Shown piece after piece: positions 15,862 to 24,289 of a stretch of DNA of 64,000 bases. The stretch is from Candidatus Saccharimonadota bacterium (lineage in GTDB: Bacteria > Patescibacteriota > Saccharimonadia > Saccharimonadales > Saccharimonadaceae). Both the position numbers and the translations under genes were made by a program. The stretch covers positions 36,737 to 100,736 of the forward strand of contig JAUMVA010000003.1 in assembly GCA_030530425.1 (NCBI GenBank). The letters run 5' to 3'. Position 1 is the first letter of the stretch, and each line of letters opens with the position of its first letter. Under the pieces are notes generated by a model that was given only the letters and a program-made list of their open reading frames with translations, was not told the DNA's origin and did no database searches.

Positions 15862-18189
15862 ATGAAAAATCTAGTTATCGTCGAAAGTCCTGCTAAAGCT
15901 AAAACTATCGAGAAGTATCTCGGTAAGGATTTTCATGTACTATCTAGTGTTGGCCATATCCGCTCAATTCCAGTTAAAAGTAAAGTACCGCCAATTGACA
16001 TTAAACACGATTTTAAGACTATCTACGAAATTGATCCAGATAAGAAAAAGGTAATTTCTGAGCTTAAAAAAAATGCTAAGGCTGCCGAATCAGTTTGGCT
16101 AGCAACCGATGAAGACCGCGAAGGCGAGGCGATTGCTTGGCATTTAGCTGAGGTCTTAAAACTTAATCCCAAAACGACTAAACGGATTACTTTCCACGAA
16201 ATTACTAAAGATGCTATCGCTCACGCCATTAAGAATCCCCGCACGATTGATATGCAGCTAGTTCAAGCTCAACAGGCGCGACAAATTCTTGATCGATTAG
16301 TTGGTTTTGAATTATCACCAGTGGTTTGGCGTAAGGTTCCAGGTGGTAAAAGTGCTGGTCGCGTACAATCACCAGCTGTTCGATTAGTTATCGAACGTGA
16401 ACAAGAAATTCGCGATTTTGCCGCCCAAGCTGATTTTAAAATTACCGCTGTTTTTAATCATGACCGTGATTTTAAAGCTGAAGTTAAAACTCGAGCTAAA
16501 GATCAAGCTACCGCCAAGCAAGTTCTCGAGAAATTAATTAATAATAATTTTATCGTTACGGATATTAAAGCCAGTGACATTGAGCGTAATCCACGCCCAC
16601 CCTTTACCACCAGCACCTTGCAACAAGAAGCCAATAGTAAGTTCGGCTTTAGTTCAAAACAAACTATGTCAGCGGCTCAAAAACTCTATCAAGCCGGTAA
16701 AATAACTTACATGCGAACCGACTCGACCATCTTATCAAAACAAATCATCGCAGCCGCTCGTGATTACATCACCAAAACTTATGGCGAAAAATACCACAAG
16801 GCGCGTAATTTTACTCATAACTCAGCTACTGCACAAGAAGCTCACGAAGCCATCCGCCCGACCAATTTAGCAACTGAAATTGCTGGCTCAAGTCCACAAG
16901 AAAAAAAATTATATGATTTAATCCGCAAGCGCACATTAGCCAGTCAGATGTCACCAGCACTGATTAAAAAAACGACTGCCGAGATTACTGCCACACCAGC
17001 TAAAGTTGTTTTTGTTGCACAAGGAGAAGTAGTAGATTTTCCAGGTTTTTTGGCGCTATATGAAGGTTTGTCAACTGATCAGCCATTGCCAGATCTGTAT
17101 AAAGGTGATAATGTTGCCTTAATTTCAGCCGAAGCTCGCCAAACTTTTAAAAAACCACCGGCACGTTTCACTGAAGGTTCACTAGTCAAAAAATTGGAAG
17201 AATTGGGTATAGGTCGACCGTCAACCTACGCAACCATTCTTGACACAATCATTACTCGTGGCTACGTTGCTAAAGGACAAACCGAAGGCACTGAGCGCCA
17301 AGTTTCAGTAATAAAACTTGAGAATAATGTTATCAATGAAACAACAGCTACTGAAAAGACTGGTTCAGATAAAGGTAAGTTAGTACCACAGCCCATCGGT
17401 GAGTTATTAAATACTTTTCTGACTAGCTATTTTGACCAAATTGTCGATTATGGTTTCACAGCCAACGTTGAAACTGAATTTGATCAAATTGCCACCGGTA
17501 AACTTGATAAAATTAAAATGTTGCGTAGTTTCTACGAGCCATTTCATAAGCTGATTGAAGAGTCCGGCGGAATTAAACGTTCTGAGATTTCAATGGAGCG
17601 TGAATTAGGTATTGATCCTAAAACTAAATTGCCAGTTATAGCTAAATTAGGTCGTTTTGGGCCAATGATTCAATTAGGCAGCACTAATAGCGACAGTAAG
17701 CCAAAATTTGCCCCCATGCCAATCAATACTAGTTTGAATACCGTTACACTTGAACAAGCACTTGAAATGTTTAAATTGCCACGCGTGATTGGGGAAACTT
17801 CTGATGGACAAGAAATCCTTGCTAATGTCGGACGATTTGGACCATATATTAAAATTGGGGCGGTATTTATCAGCATCAAACCCCATGATCCGTTTTCAAT
17901 TGATTTAGCTACTGCTCGGCAACTTTATCAGGAAAAATTAGATCAAGAAGCTAAAAAACAAATTGCTGATTTTGGCCAAATTAAAGTATTGAATGGTCGT
18001 TTTGGACCATATGTTACCGACGGTGTCAAAAATGTCAAAATTGCTAAAACTATCGATCCAATCAGTATCACTCAAGCACAAGCCGAGGAGTTGCTCGCTG
18101 GCATCAAAACATCTCCTGAAAAAGCTAGCTCAAAATCACCCAAGACTAAATCCACTCGTAAATCAAATCCCAAAAAATCCAAAAAATAA
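15862..18189 (+). CDS. topA: DNA topoisomerase I
   Basis: 775 aa, type IA topoisomerase that relaxes negative supercoils. The TOPRIM domain starts at once (KNLVIVESPAKAKTIEKYLG) and has the DEDREGEAIAWH acidic motif. The active-site Tyr lies in GKITYMRTDST. VGFELSPVVWRKVPGGKSAGRVQSPAVRL and GRPSTYATI are typical core strings. The C terminus has three to four short topoisomerase repeats without Cys clusters (GRFGPYIKIG, GRFGPYVTDG), then a Lys/Ser/Pro-rich basic tail of about 30 residues. It lacks the C4 zinc fingers of E. coli TopA, as in several other phyla. Confidence 0.97.
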   Translation: MKNLVIVESPAKAKTIEKYLGKDFHVLSSVGHIRSIPVKSKVPPIDIKHDFKTIYEIDPDKKKVISELKKNAKAAESVWLATDEDREGEAIAWHLAEVLKLNPKTTKRITFHEITKDAIAHAIKNPRTIDMQLVQAQQARQILDRLVGFELSPVVWRKVPGGKSAGRVQSPAVRLVIEREQEIRDFAAQADFKITAVFNHDRDFKAEVKTRAKDQATAKQVLEKLINNNFIVTDIKASDIERNPRPPFTTSTLQQEANSKFGFSSKQTMSAAQKLYQAGKITYMRTDSTILSKQIIAAARDYITKTYGEKYHKARNFTHNSATAQEAHEAIRPTNLATEIAGSSPQEKKLYDLIRKRTLASQMSPALIKKTTAEITATPAKVVFVAQGEVVDFPGFLALYEGLSTDQPLPDLYKGDNVALISAEARQTFKKPPARFTEGSLVKKLEELGIGRPSTYATILDTIITRGYVAKGQTEGTERQVSVIKLENNVINETTATEKTGSDKGKLVPQPIGELLNTFLTSYFDQIVDYGFTANVETEFDQIATGKLDKIKMLRSFYEPFHKLIEESGGIKRSEISMERELGIDPKTKLPVIAKLGRFGPMIQLGSTNSDSKPKFAPMPINTSLNTVTLEQALEMFKLPRVIGETSDGQEILANVGRFGPYIKIGAVFISIKPHDPFSIDLATARQLYQEKLDQEAKKQIADFGQIKVLNGRFGPYVTDGVKNVKIAKTIDPISITQAQAEELLAGIKTSPEKASSKSPKTKSTRKSNPKKSKK

Positions 18190-18343
18190 TAATATTAATA
18201 GCGTAAACTATTTATAATTGACATTTTATATGACTGACAATTGTCAATTAAGCATTAGTCAGAATGTTTATTTTTCATATTTAAAGACTAATTTATATTT
18301 TTAGCTATTTTTACAACATTTTATGTTGAAAAAATCTATTTTG

Positions 18344-18352
18344 TGGTATAAT
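18344..18352 (+). promoter_or_regulatory. Extended -10 promoter of the sigma-4/HARE gene
   Basis: TGG-TATAAT with a leader of about 75 nt that holds a small CAGTT/AACTG hairpin and ends in AAAGGA. The 240-bp gap after topA also contains a 12-bp palindrome at 18235-18246. Confidence 0.65.
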
Positions 18353-18432
18353 TATCTATAAGAAAATATTTTATAATAAATTAAACTACAGTTACCGAAA
18401 AACTGCGTCCAGTCAAACGAAAGGATTTATTG

Positions 18433-19485
18433 ATGTCAGAACAACAACAGCCTAATCGCCAAATTTTAAATACCGTAATTGATGAACTTTTAGCCTATCT
18501 TGACCAAGATCGCGAACGTGAAATTATTACCCGACGTTTTGGCCTTCGTGGTACCACTGAAACACTTGAGCAAATCGGCGAAGTTCTAGGAATTACTCGT
18601 GAACGCGTCCGACAACTTGAAAAAGCTATCCTAATTCGTTTAAAGATTGCGGCTGATGATAATAAAATTAACAGCTTGCCAGCTCTTGAAAAAATCATTG
18701 TTCGTTTTTTAATCGAAAATGGTCAAATTATGCCAGTTAATAAGCTCACAAAACTTATCTTATCAGACAAACCAACTGCGCAAGATTTATCATTAATTTC
18801 ATTTGTGTCAGAAGTTAGTAGTAAGTTGGTATTAATTAACGAAAACGATGCCTATCGTCAAGCCGTTGGTATTGCAACTTTTGGTGATTTAAAGACCTAT
18901 CGTCAGCATATTGACGACATCATTAAGATCATAAAAGACAAGAAGCAACCAGTTTCAATTGATGAGCTCGACCAAATGTTGAATTTTGATCATCCGAATC
19001 AAATTATTGCTCTAGCAAATATTTCAAAAAAAATAGCTAATCTCGACAACTTATGGGGCCTAGCAAGCTGGCCAAGCGTCAACCCTAAAAACATCAAAGA
19101 CAAGATTTATGTGATCTTAAAACAAGCTAATGAACCAATGCATTTCTCAAATATCGCTCAATCAATCGCCGAAAGTAATTTTAAACGCAAAAATGTTACC
19201 GAACAGGCTATTCACAATGAACTGATCAAAGATAAGCGCTTTGTTTTAATCGGCAGGGGAATCTATGCTCTAGACGAATGGGGTTATTCAAAAGGAACCG
19301 TAGCTGATATAATTGCCGATGTTATTAAAGAGAACGGCGAACCAATGTATCGCGACGACATTGTTAAAAAGGTCTTAAAGCGTCGTAAAGTGAAAGAGAC
19401 AACCGTCTTATTGAACCTCCAGGCGCGACCAGAATTCAAACGAGTAGCCAAAGCTACTTATGACTATCTACCAGTAGCTAAATAA
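18433..19485 (+). CDS. Sigma-70 region 4-like protein fused to HARE-HTH domains
   Basis: 350 aa from ATG 18433, with AAAGGA (18420-18425) 7 nt upstream. Residues 25-75 match sigma region 4, the -35-reading helix-turn-helix: REREIITRRFGL, then LEQIGEVLGITRERVRQLEK. No region 2 (-10 reading) is present, so it cannot be a full sigma factor. The C-terminal half has one or two HARE-HTH/RpoE-delta-like winged helices (about 215-345: ANEPMHFSNIAQSIAE, RFVLIGRGIYALDEWG, ENGEPMYRDDIVKKVL). It may act as an RNA polymerase-bound regulator. This is inference; no function is assigned. It probably shares a region with the VirD4-like gene 47 bp downstream. Confidence 0.8.
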   Translation: MSEQQQPNRQILNTVIDELLAYLDQDREREIITRRFGLRGTTETLEQIGEVLGITRERVRQLEKAILIRLKIAADDNKINSLPALEKIIVRFLIENGQIMPVNKLTKLILSDKPTAQDLSLISFVSEVSSKLVLINENDAYRQAVGIATFGDLKTYRQHIDDIIKIIKDKKQPVSIDELDQMLNFDHPNQIIALANISKKIANLDNLWGLASWPSVNPKNIKDKIYVILKQANEPMHFSNIAQSIAESNFKRKNVTEQAIHNELIKDKRFVLIGRGIYALDEWGYSKGTVADIIADVIKENGEPMYRDDIVKKVLKRRKVKETTVLLNLQARPEFKRVAKATYDYLPVAK

Positions 19486-19497
19486 TCTGACTTAGAC

Positions 19498-19526
19498 TTG
19501 AGCTTTTTGACCAAATATGCAATAAT
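19498..19526 (+). promoter_or_regulatory. Possible promoter of the VirD4-like gene
   Basis: TTGAGC (19498-19503), 17-nt spacer, AATAAT (19521-19526), 6 nt before ATG. The spacing is ideal but both hexamers are imperfect. It fits the leaderless pattern seen elsewhere in the window. Confidence 0.5.
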
Positions 19527-19532
19527 AAAGCC

Positions 19533-22292
19533 ATGTTAGAGTTGCTTGGATCAATCATCCGTTTTATCTTAAGTTGGTATGTATGGATGCCGACTGTTAC
19601 CATCCTCTTGTATTTAACTTGGCGAAATTATCAAAAAATCAATAACCAAATTAGCGAAGATACTGCCGAGAGCGTCTTACTAATTCTTGAGATACCAAAA
19701 ACCAATGATAAATCCGAACTTGCGGCTGAACAACTTTTTGCTAGTCTACACGGTATTTTACGCGATTCAACATTAATCGATGCTGGCGTAGCTCAAGAAC
19801 ATTTAAGTTTTGAAATTGCATCTGTTAATGGACAAATTACCTTTTATGTCTGCGTGCCCAAAACTTTACGTAATTTTGTTGAAGGACAAATTTATGCTCA
19901 ATACCCAAGCGTACAGATTAAAGCCATCAATTCTGATTACGCAGCTAATATCAATAAACCAGTTATTCACACTGCCGAAATCGGTTTAAATGAATCAGAG
20001 TTCTTACCAATCCGTACCTTCAATGGCTTCGAAGTTGATCCACTAGCCGGTATTACTGGCACCTTAGCCAAGCTCGAAGATACCGATGAAGAACTTTGGA
20101 TTCAAATCTTAACTCGACCGATTGCCGATTCTTGGCATAAACAATCAGAAGATTGGGTTAAAATGAATATTAAAAACAAAAAAACTAAATTCAGTCTTGA
20201 TATAAAGTGGTTCATAATGGTATTGGGGGCACTAGTCCGACCGCCAGAATCAGGTGAGGCCGCTAAAGAGCCGGAACTATCAGAACGCGACAAGCTGCAC
20301 ATCAGTGAAGCCGAAAAAAAAGCAGCGAAACTTGGTTATAAGGTCAAAATCAGAGTGGCATACATCGGTACGAACGAAGACCATGCTCGTTTACGTATGC
20401 AATCATTAGTCGGAACTTTTAAACAATTTAATAGTACTAACCTCAATGGTTTTCAAATGATTAAATCAAGCTTTGACCGCGACAAGATCACTGCTTACCA
20501 AGCTCGCAGCTTTGATGACGATGGTTTTATTCTAAACATCGAGGAGTTGGCTAGTGTTTACCATTTACCGCATACTAACGTTGAAACACCAAATATTGTT
20601 TGGGCATTATCAAAGACAGCAGAACCACCAGCTAAATTACCAACTGTCAATCCTAACGCAGCACCAAATCCAGCAGTTTCTGCCTTTGGGATGACTGATT
20701 TTCGTGGCGTTCAGCACCAATTTGGTATTTTACGCAAAGATCGATCTCGTCATTTATATATTATTGGTCAAACTGGCGCTGGTAAATCTGGTACATTGGA
20801 GTTGCTAGCCTTGTCAGATATTTATCATAATCAAGGCTATGCGATCATTGATCCGCATGGCGACTTTGCAATTGATAATTTGAAGTTTATTCCAGAGCGA
20901 CGAATTCGTGATGTGGTTTATTTTAATCCAGCTGATACTAATTTTCCATTGGGTTTCAATCCTATGGAAATCACCAATCCAAGCCAACGCTTAACTGTAT
21001 CATCAGAAATCATTGGTGTACTAAAACGAATGTTCGGCAACTCGTGGGGTCCACGACTAGAGCATATCTTACGCTATACAATTTTAGCCCTGCTTGAACG
21101 ACCAGAAACAACCATTCTCGACATTACCCGCATGCTGACTGATAAAGAGTTCCGCAAAGAAACCCTCAATTATGTTACCGACACTGTGGTTTTACAATTC
21201 TGGAAACTCGAATTTGCTAGTTGGAATGAAAAATACGCCACTGAAGCAATCGCGCCAGTTTTAAACAAAGTAGGGGCCTTTACAGCCAATCCAATCATCC
21301 GCAATATTATTGGCCAGCCAAAATCAACTTTCAATATTCGACAGCTAATGGACGATGGTAAGATTTTAGTTGTTAATTTATCGAAGGGGTTGATAGGTGA
21401 GGACAATGCCGGTATTCTTGGAGCATTTTTAGTTACCAAAATTCAGCTCGCAGCAATGAGTCGTTCTGATATTCCTAACATCGCCGATCGTCGACCTTTT
21501 TACTTGTACGTAGACGAGTTCCAAAACTTTGCTACCGATTCTTTTGCTACTATTTTATCTGAGGCGCGAAAATATGCTCTTAATCTAACCGTTGCCAATC
21601 AATACATTGCTCAAATGAGTGACGAAGTCCGCACAGCGGTATTTGGTAACGTTGGGTCAATTATAGCCTTTCGTGTTTCAGCCGATGATGCGCCACTACT
21701 AGTTAAACAATTCGAACCACAATTTGAAGCAACCGATTTAGTTAATATGCACAATCGCCATTTCGTAACTAGCATGATTATCAATGGCGAAAAGCAATCT
21801 GCCTTTACCGCTTCCACCCTCACCCTTCCCGAAGCTAAACAATCATTCCTTGACCAAATTATTGAGTATAGTCGCAGTCATTATGGACGACCAAGAGCGG
21901 AAGTCGAAGCGGAAATTAGTCAAGTTATGTGCATTCCAGAACAATTTGATACACCAAGTCGTCAACGTTTTCGTGAAGGAATTGACGGAAAGACTTCAAA
22001 AGAAACACTCGACCTCCGTAAAATTAAACCTTCTCAGAATGAACCAAAAACTGAAAAACCAACTGACTATCGTCAAATGAATAGTAATGCCTTAAAAGAA
22101 ATTCGAACTATGTTTGATAATTTCGGTATGTCACAAGCTCATTCAACCACTACCCAACATCAACAACACCAATTAGAGCAGGGGACGAAAGTAGATCACA
22201 ACAACAAGATAGACAGCTCTGTCAATACACCAGTCACTAAAAAGCGCCGACGTCCACGCAAAAAACCAACTGCCAACAAAATTAGAGAATAA
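19533..22292 (+). CDS. VirD4/TraG-like type IV secretion ATPase family protein
   Basis: 919 aa. One N-terminal membrane segment (about 8-30) is followed by a 350-residue region with low family signal, then a RecA-like ATPase. Walker A is IIGQTGAGKSGTLE (about 412-425), with AIIDPHGDFA next and LGFNPME after. The Walker B-like strand is FYLYVDEFQNFA (about 655), followed by the TraM-recognition-type segment SEARKYALNLTVANQYI. The C terminus (about 800-919) is hydrophilic and ends in a KKRRRPRKKP basic patch. No other T4SS gene is near. Coupling protein-like ATPases of this type are common in CPR genomes; the substrate is unknown. Confidence 0.85.
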   Translation: MLELLGSIIRFILSWYVWMPTVTILLYLTWRNYQKINNQISEDTAESVLLILEIPKTNDKSELAAEQLFASLHGILRDSTLIDAGVAQEHLSFEIASVNGQITFYVCVPKTLRNFVEGQIYAQYPSVQIKAINSDYAANINKPVIHTAEIGLNESEFLPIRTFNGFEVDPLAGITGTLAKLEDTDEELWIQILTRPIADSWHKQSEDWVKMNIKNKKTKFSLDIKWFIMVLGALVRPPESGEAAKEPELSERDKLHISEAEKKAAKLGYKVKIRVAYIGTNEDHARLRMQSLVGTFKQFNSTNLNGFQMIKSSFDRDKITAYQARSFDDDGFILNIEELASVYHLPHTNVETPNIVWALSKTAEPPAKLPTVNPNAAPNPAVSAFGMTDFRGVQHQFGILRKDRSRHLYIIGQTGAGKSGTLELLALSDIYHNQGYAIIDPHGDFAIDNLKFIPERRIRDVVYFNPADTNFPLGFNPMEITNPSQRLTVSSEIIGVLKRMFGNSWGPRLEHILRYTILALLERPETTILDITRMLTDKEFRKETLNYVTDTVVLQFWKLEFASWNEKYATEAIAPVLNKVGAFTANPIIRNIIGQPKSTFNIRQLMDDGKILVVNLSKGLIGEDNAGILGAFLVTKIQLAAMSRSDIPNIADRRPFYLYVDEFQNFATDSFATILSEARKYALNLTVANQYIAQMSDEVRTAVFGNVGSIIAFRVSADDAPLLVKQFEPQFEATDLVNMHNRHFVTSMIINGEKQSAFTASTLTLPEAKQSFLDQIIEYSRSHYGRPRAEVEAEISQVMCIPEQFDTPSRQRFREGIDGKTSKETLDLRKIKPSQNEPKTEKPTDYRQMNSNALKEIRTMFDNFGMSQAHSTTTQHQQHQLEQGTKVDHNNKIDSSVNTPVTKKRRRPRKKPTANKIRE

Positions 22293-22375
22293 GAGAGCAG
22301 ACACATAGATTTTTTGAAACCCCTGCTTTAATAGGTAAGCGGTGATTGCTATCCAAACATACATACAAGCATCTT

Positions 22376-22391
22376 GAACAAAAACCGAACT
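22376..22391 (+). repeat. 16-bp direct repeat, copy 1
   Basis: GAACAAAAACCGAACT, identical to 23144-23159. Both copies lie only in the gene-poor region. Purpose unknown. Confidence 0.6.
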
Positions 22392-22600
22392 TATTTTCTA
22401 AAAATTTCACATTAGATTACATATTAAACAATCATAACCACACCAGCTATTAGCTATTCTTATCCATTATTCTTGCTTGAATAATTTAGAAGACGCTGTG
22501 CTTATATTTTTATCATAATCACGATAAGCCAAACAGATTTAAAATCATTTAGTGCTAAATAACTCAGAAGACTTGAAAAAAGGAGGTGTGATACTAAACT

Positions 22601-22681
22601 ATGTTCAATAAACTGACAAATAGTGACATTCTTTTTATTTTTTATTTTTTTCAGACGTATATGTTTTATCGTGTTCGTTAA
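22601..22681 (+). CDS. Possible 26-aa hydrophobic peptide
   Basis: A 26-codon frame starts with MFNKLTNSD, continues with a Phe/Ile/Leu/Tyr-rich core and ends in YRVR. AAAGGAGGTG just upstream (GGAGG at 22582-22586) is a near-complete match to the 16S rRNA tail, the strongest Shine-Dalgarno I saw. However, it stands 14 nt before the ATG, too far for standard initiation. A competing GTG frame is only 7 codons long. It could be a small membrane peptide, a toxin-like peptide or a decoy site. Treat as tentative. Confidence 0.3.
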   Translation: MFNKLTNSDILFIFYFFQTYMFYRVR

Positions 22682-22690
22682 TATATCTTA

Positions 22691-22718
22691 ATGTCGCACA
22701 ATATATCTTTTACGACAT
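22691..22718. repeat. 28-bp symmetric element, 11-6-11 layout (possible dif-like site)
   Basis: Two 11-bp arms (ATGTCGCACAA and TTTTACGACAT) flank TATATC. The arms match in 9 of 11 positions as inverted copies. The geometry is that of XerCD dif sites, and it sits in the region where the gene arrays converge. The arm bases do not match the known CGCATAA/TTATGTTAA dif core well, so this is a candidate only. Confidence 0.25.
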
Positions 22719-22995
22719 ACAGCTACTTGTTGCACTTATGTAATCAATATCGTTAATAAGCCAGCCTCTTTTGGATCCGCATTACTATTATAGGGGATTA
22801 TCTTTTTTCAGCTTTATGTAGTCATTCATTTTCTAGATAATTGTTAAAAATAGATACTATCACATAATCAATACTTAAAAACTAAAATTTGGGGCGGTGT
22901 TTTTTGAAAAAACAAGTATATGGTCAAAAACTTATATTAACAAGTTAACAAGCGTTTTAGATACAATCAATATATATTTTATACAACATTTTTAG

Positions 22996-23004
22996 TTATC
23001 CACA
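22996..23004 (+). promoter_or_regulatory. Exact DnaA-box sequence
   Basis: TTATCCACA, identical to the DnaA-box consensus. It is isolated: no cluster of boxes and no dnaA or dnaN nearby, so it does not by itself mark an origin. Confidence 0.35.
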
Positions 23005-23143
23005 GTCTGAATAACTAATTTGCATTTTTTTAATTTTATGCCCTACTCTACTTTTTGCCCCTATCTCCTGTTTATTTGACTTTTTTATTTTTAATATAAT
23101 AATATAGTTTTTTTAGCGTCTCTATTTAATACACCTAGTAAAA

Positions 23144-23159
23144 GAACAAAAACCGAACT
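23144..23159 (+). repeat. 16-bp direct repeat, copy 2
   Basis: Identical to 22376-22391, 768 bp away. It lies 75 bp before the sRNA promoter. Confidence 0.6.
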
Positions 23160-23218
23160 AAATAGTGTCGCAGGGTAATAAACTAACAATTTAATCTATT
23201 TATTAATTAATAAAATGC

Positions 23219-23247
23219 TTGACTTTTATCCCCTATTTTAGTATAAT
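23219..23247 (+). promoter_or_regulatory. Strong promoter of the small RNA
   Basis: TTGACT (23219-23224), 17-nt spacer, TATAAT (23242-23247). No reading frame follows it on this strand before the terminator. Confidence 0.85.
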
Positions 23248-23253
23248 CTAGAT

Positions 23254-23324
23254 GTTAAGCCATTTGGTTGGCTGGTAGACCTTACCCTCCTAGTGTCTAC
23301 TAGCCTATCGAGTGGCTTTTATTT
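23254..23324 (+). ncRNA. Small structured RNA, about 70 nt, with a CCUCC apical loop
   Basis: Downstream of a strong promoter, the RNA folds into a nested structure. The inner stem is GGCUGGUAGAC/GUCUACUAGCC (23270-23280 and 23295-23305), 11 bp with one G-U. The 14-nt loop reads CUUACCCUCCUAGU. The outer stem is AAGCCA/UGGCUU (23257-23262 and 23313-23318), followed by UUUUAUUU as a terminator. The G-U pair would be an A-C mismatch on the other strand, which supports + transcription. The loop shows an anti-Shine-Dalgarno-like CCUCCU. It ends about 6 nt before the convergent ftsQ stop, so it may also limit read-through from ftsQ. No known RNA family is recognised. Confidence 0.65.
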
Positions 23325-23329
23325 ATGAT

Positions 23330-24289
23330 TTATTTATAAAACGCTTTTTGTTTAACTCGCACATCAAGATATTCAACCGATGTTCCTGTTTGTTGCAGAT
23401 ATTTTAGGCCATTGACCAAGTTTTCAACTTGTTCAGCTGAATCATTATCGATTGTAAATTTAGCATATAGCTTAAAACCATTGATTCGAATATCAAAACG
23501 ATGAATAGTACTAGCTGGTAATGTTACTTCAATTACTTCAAAATTACGTTCTGCCAACATCGCGATTGTCCGCCCAATAAAGCTCAGTATCCGGCTGCTG
23601 ATAATCCGCGAACTATCGGTAATTTTTAAGCCAGACTGATCTTGAATAATAATTTTTGGCTCATCAAAATAATTATTAGTAAATGATACACCATTCGCAT
23701 CAACATAAAACCGTTGCTGATTTAAGATCATTGTGGCTACTGGTTTTCGGAATAATATTTTAAAATGACTAGGTTTTAAAAATCCAGTTTCCGACAATTC
23801 AATATGTTCAATTTCTGGGTATTTTTGTTCTATATCTTTCAATAATGATTGTTGATTTAGGTTAAAACTTAGCCTTTCGATGGGATGTCGATTTAAATAT
23901 TGACTTATAGAATGAGTATAGTCTTTTATACTCGACTGATTTATTCTATTGTTAGAAATGTCTATCTCAATTCTAGCTATAAAAAACCACAAAAAAATCA
24001 CTAGAAATATAAAAACAATCGTAATGGTTCGTAATGCCTTTAAAATACGACGTCGACGTCGACGCAATAGCTTTAAATTATCGCGTTCCGATAACTCAAT
24101 CTGAGACATAACCGCATTTTGATTAATGTTGTAACCCCGATTAAAAATAGATCTAGATTTGTTACTTTGTGAAGCAAAACAATCTTGTTTATCAACAACA
24201 TTTCGACGCGGTAAACGATTTAAACCACCGGCGTCTGAAGTTTTTTTAGATCCAGAATAATAATCATTCCTTATTCTAAATTTAGACAT
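23330..24289 (-). CDS. ftsQ: Cell division protein FtsQ/DivIB-like
   Basis: 319 aa. A cytoplasmic N-terminal region of about 85 residues ends in a run of five Arg (DNA here is a CGACGT-type repeat near 24048-24066). One membrane helix follows (about 90-110, TITIVFIFLVIFLWFFI). The outside part starts with a POTRA-like region (about 115-185) and a FtsQ-type beta domain (about 190-315: FYVDANGVSF, EYLDVRVKQKAF). Sequence identity to model FtsQ is low; the assignment rests on architecture and on place, last in the mraY-ftsW-murG series with an 8-nt overlap with murG. Confidence 0.8.
   Translation of the reverse strand: MSKFRIRNDYYSGSKKTSDAGGLNRLPRRNVVDKQDCFASQSNKSRSIFNRGYNINQNAVMSQIELSERDNLKLLRRRRRRILKALRTITIVFIFLVIFLWFFIARIEIDISNNRINQSSIKDYTHSISQYLNRHPIERLSFNLNQQSLLKDIEQKYPEIEHIELSETGFLKPSHFKILFRKPVATMILNQQRFYVDANGVSFTNNYFDEPKIIIQDQSGLKITDSSRIISSRILSFIGRTIAMLAERNFEVIEVTLPASTIHRFDIRINGFKLYAKFTIDNDSAEQVENLVNGLKYLQQTGTSVEYLDVRVKQKAFYK

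Larger units (their letters stand above)
22293..23253. other. Gene-poor AT-rich region where the two gene arrays converge
   Basis: This stretch of almost 1 kb holds no long reading frame. It contains a 26-aa frame with a very strong Shine-Dalgarno (22601-22681), a 28-bp symmetric element (22691-22718), two copies of a 16-bp repeat (22376-22391 and 23144-23159), one exact DnaA-box sequence (22996-23004), a tandem TTAACAAG pair near 22935-22950 and a 17-bp T/A palindrome near 22900. Genes to the left run rightward and genes to the right run leftward, an arrangement typical of a replication terminus rather than an origin. Confidence 0.5.

Noticed and set aside
22293..23329. Replication origin, because of one exact DnaA box in AT-rich DNA
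   Set aside because: Only one perfect box, no dnaA/dnaN/rpmH genes, and gene arrays converge instead of diverging.
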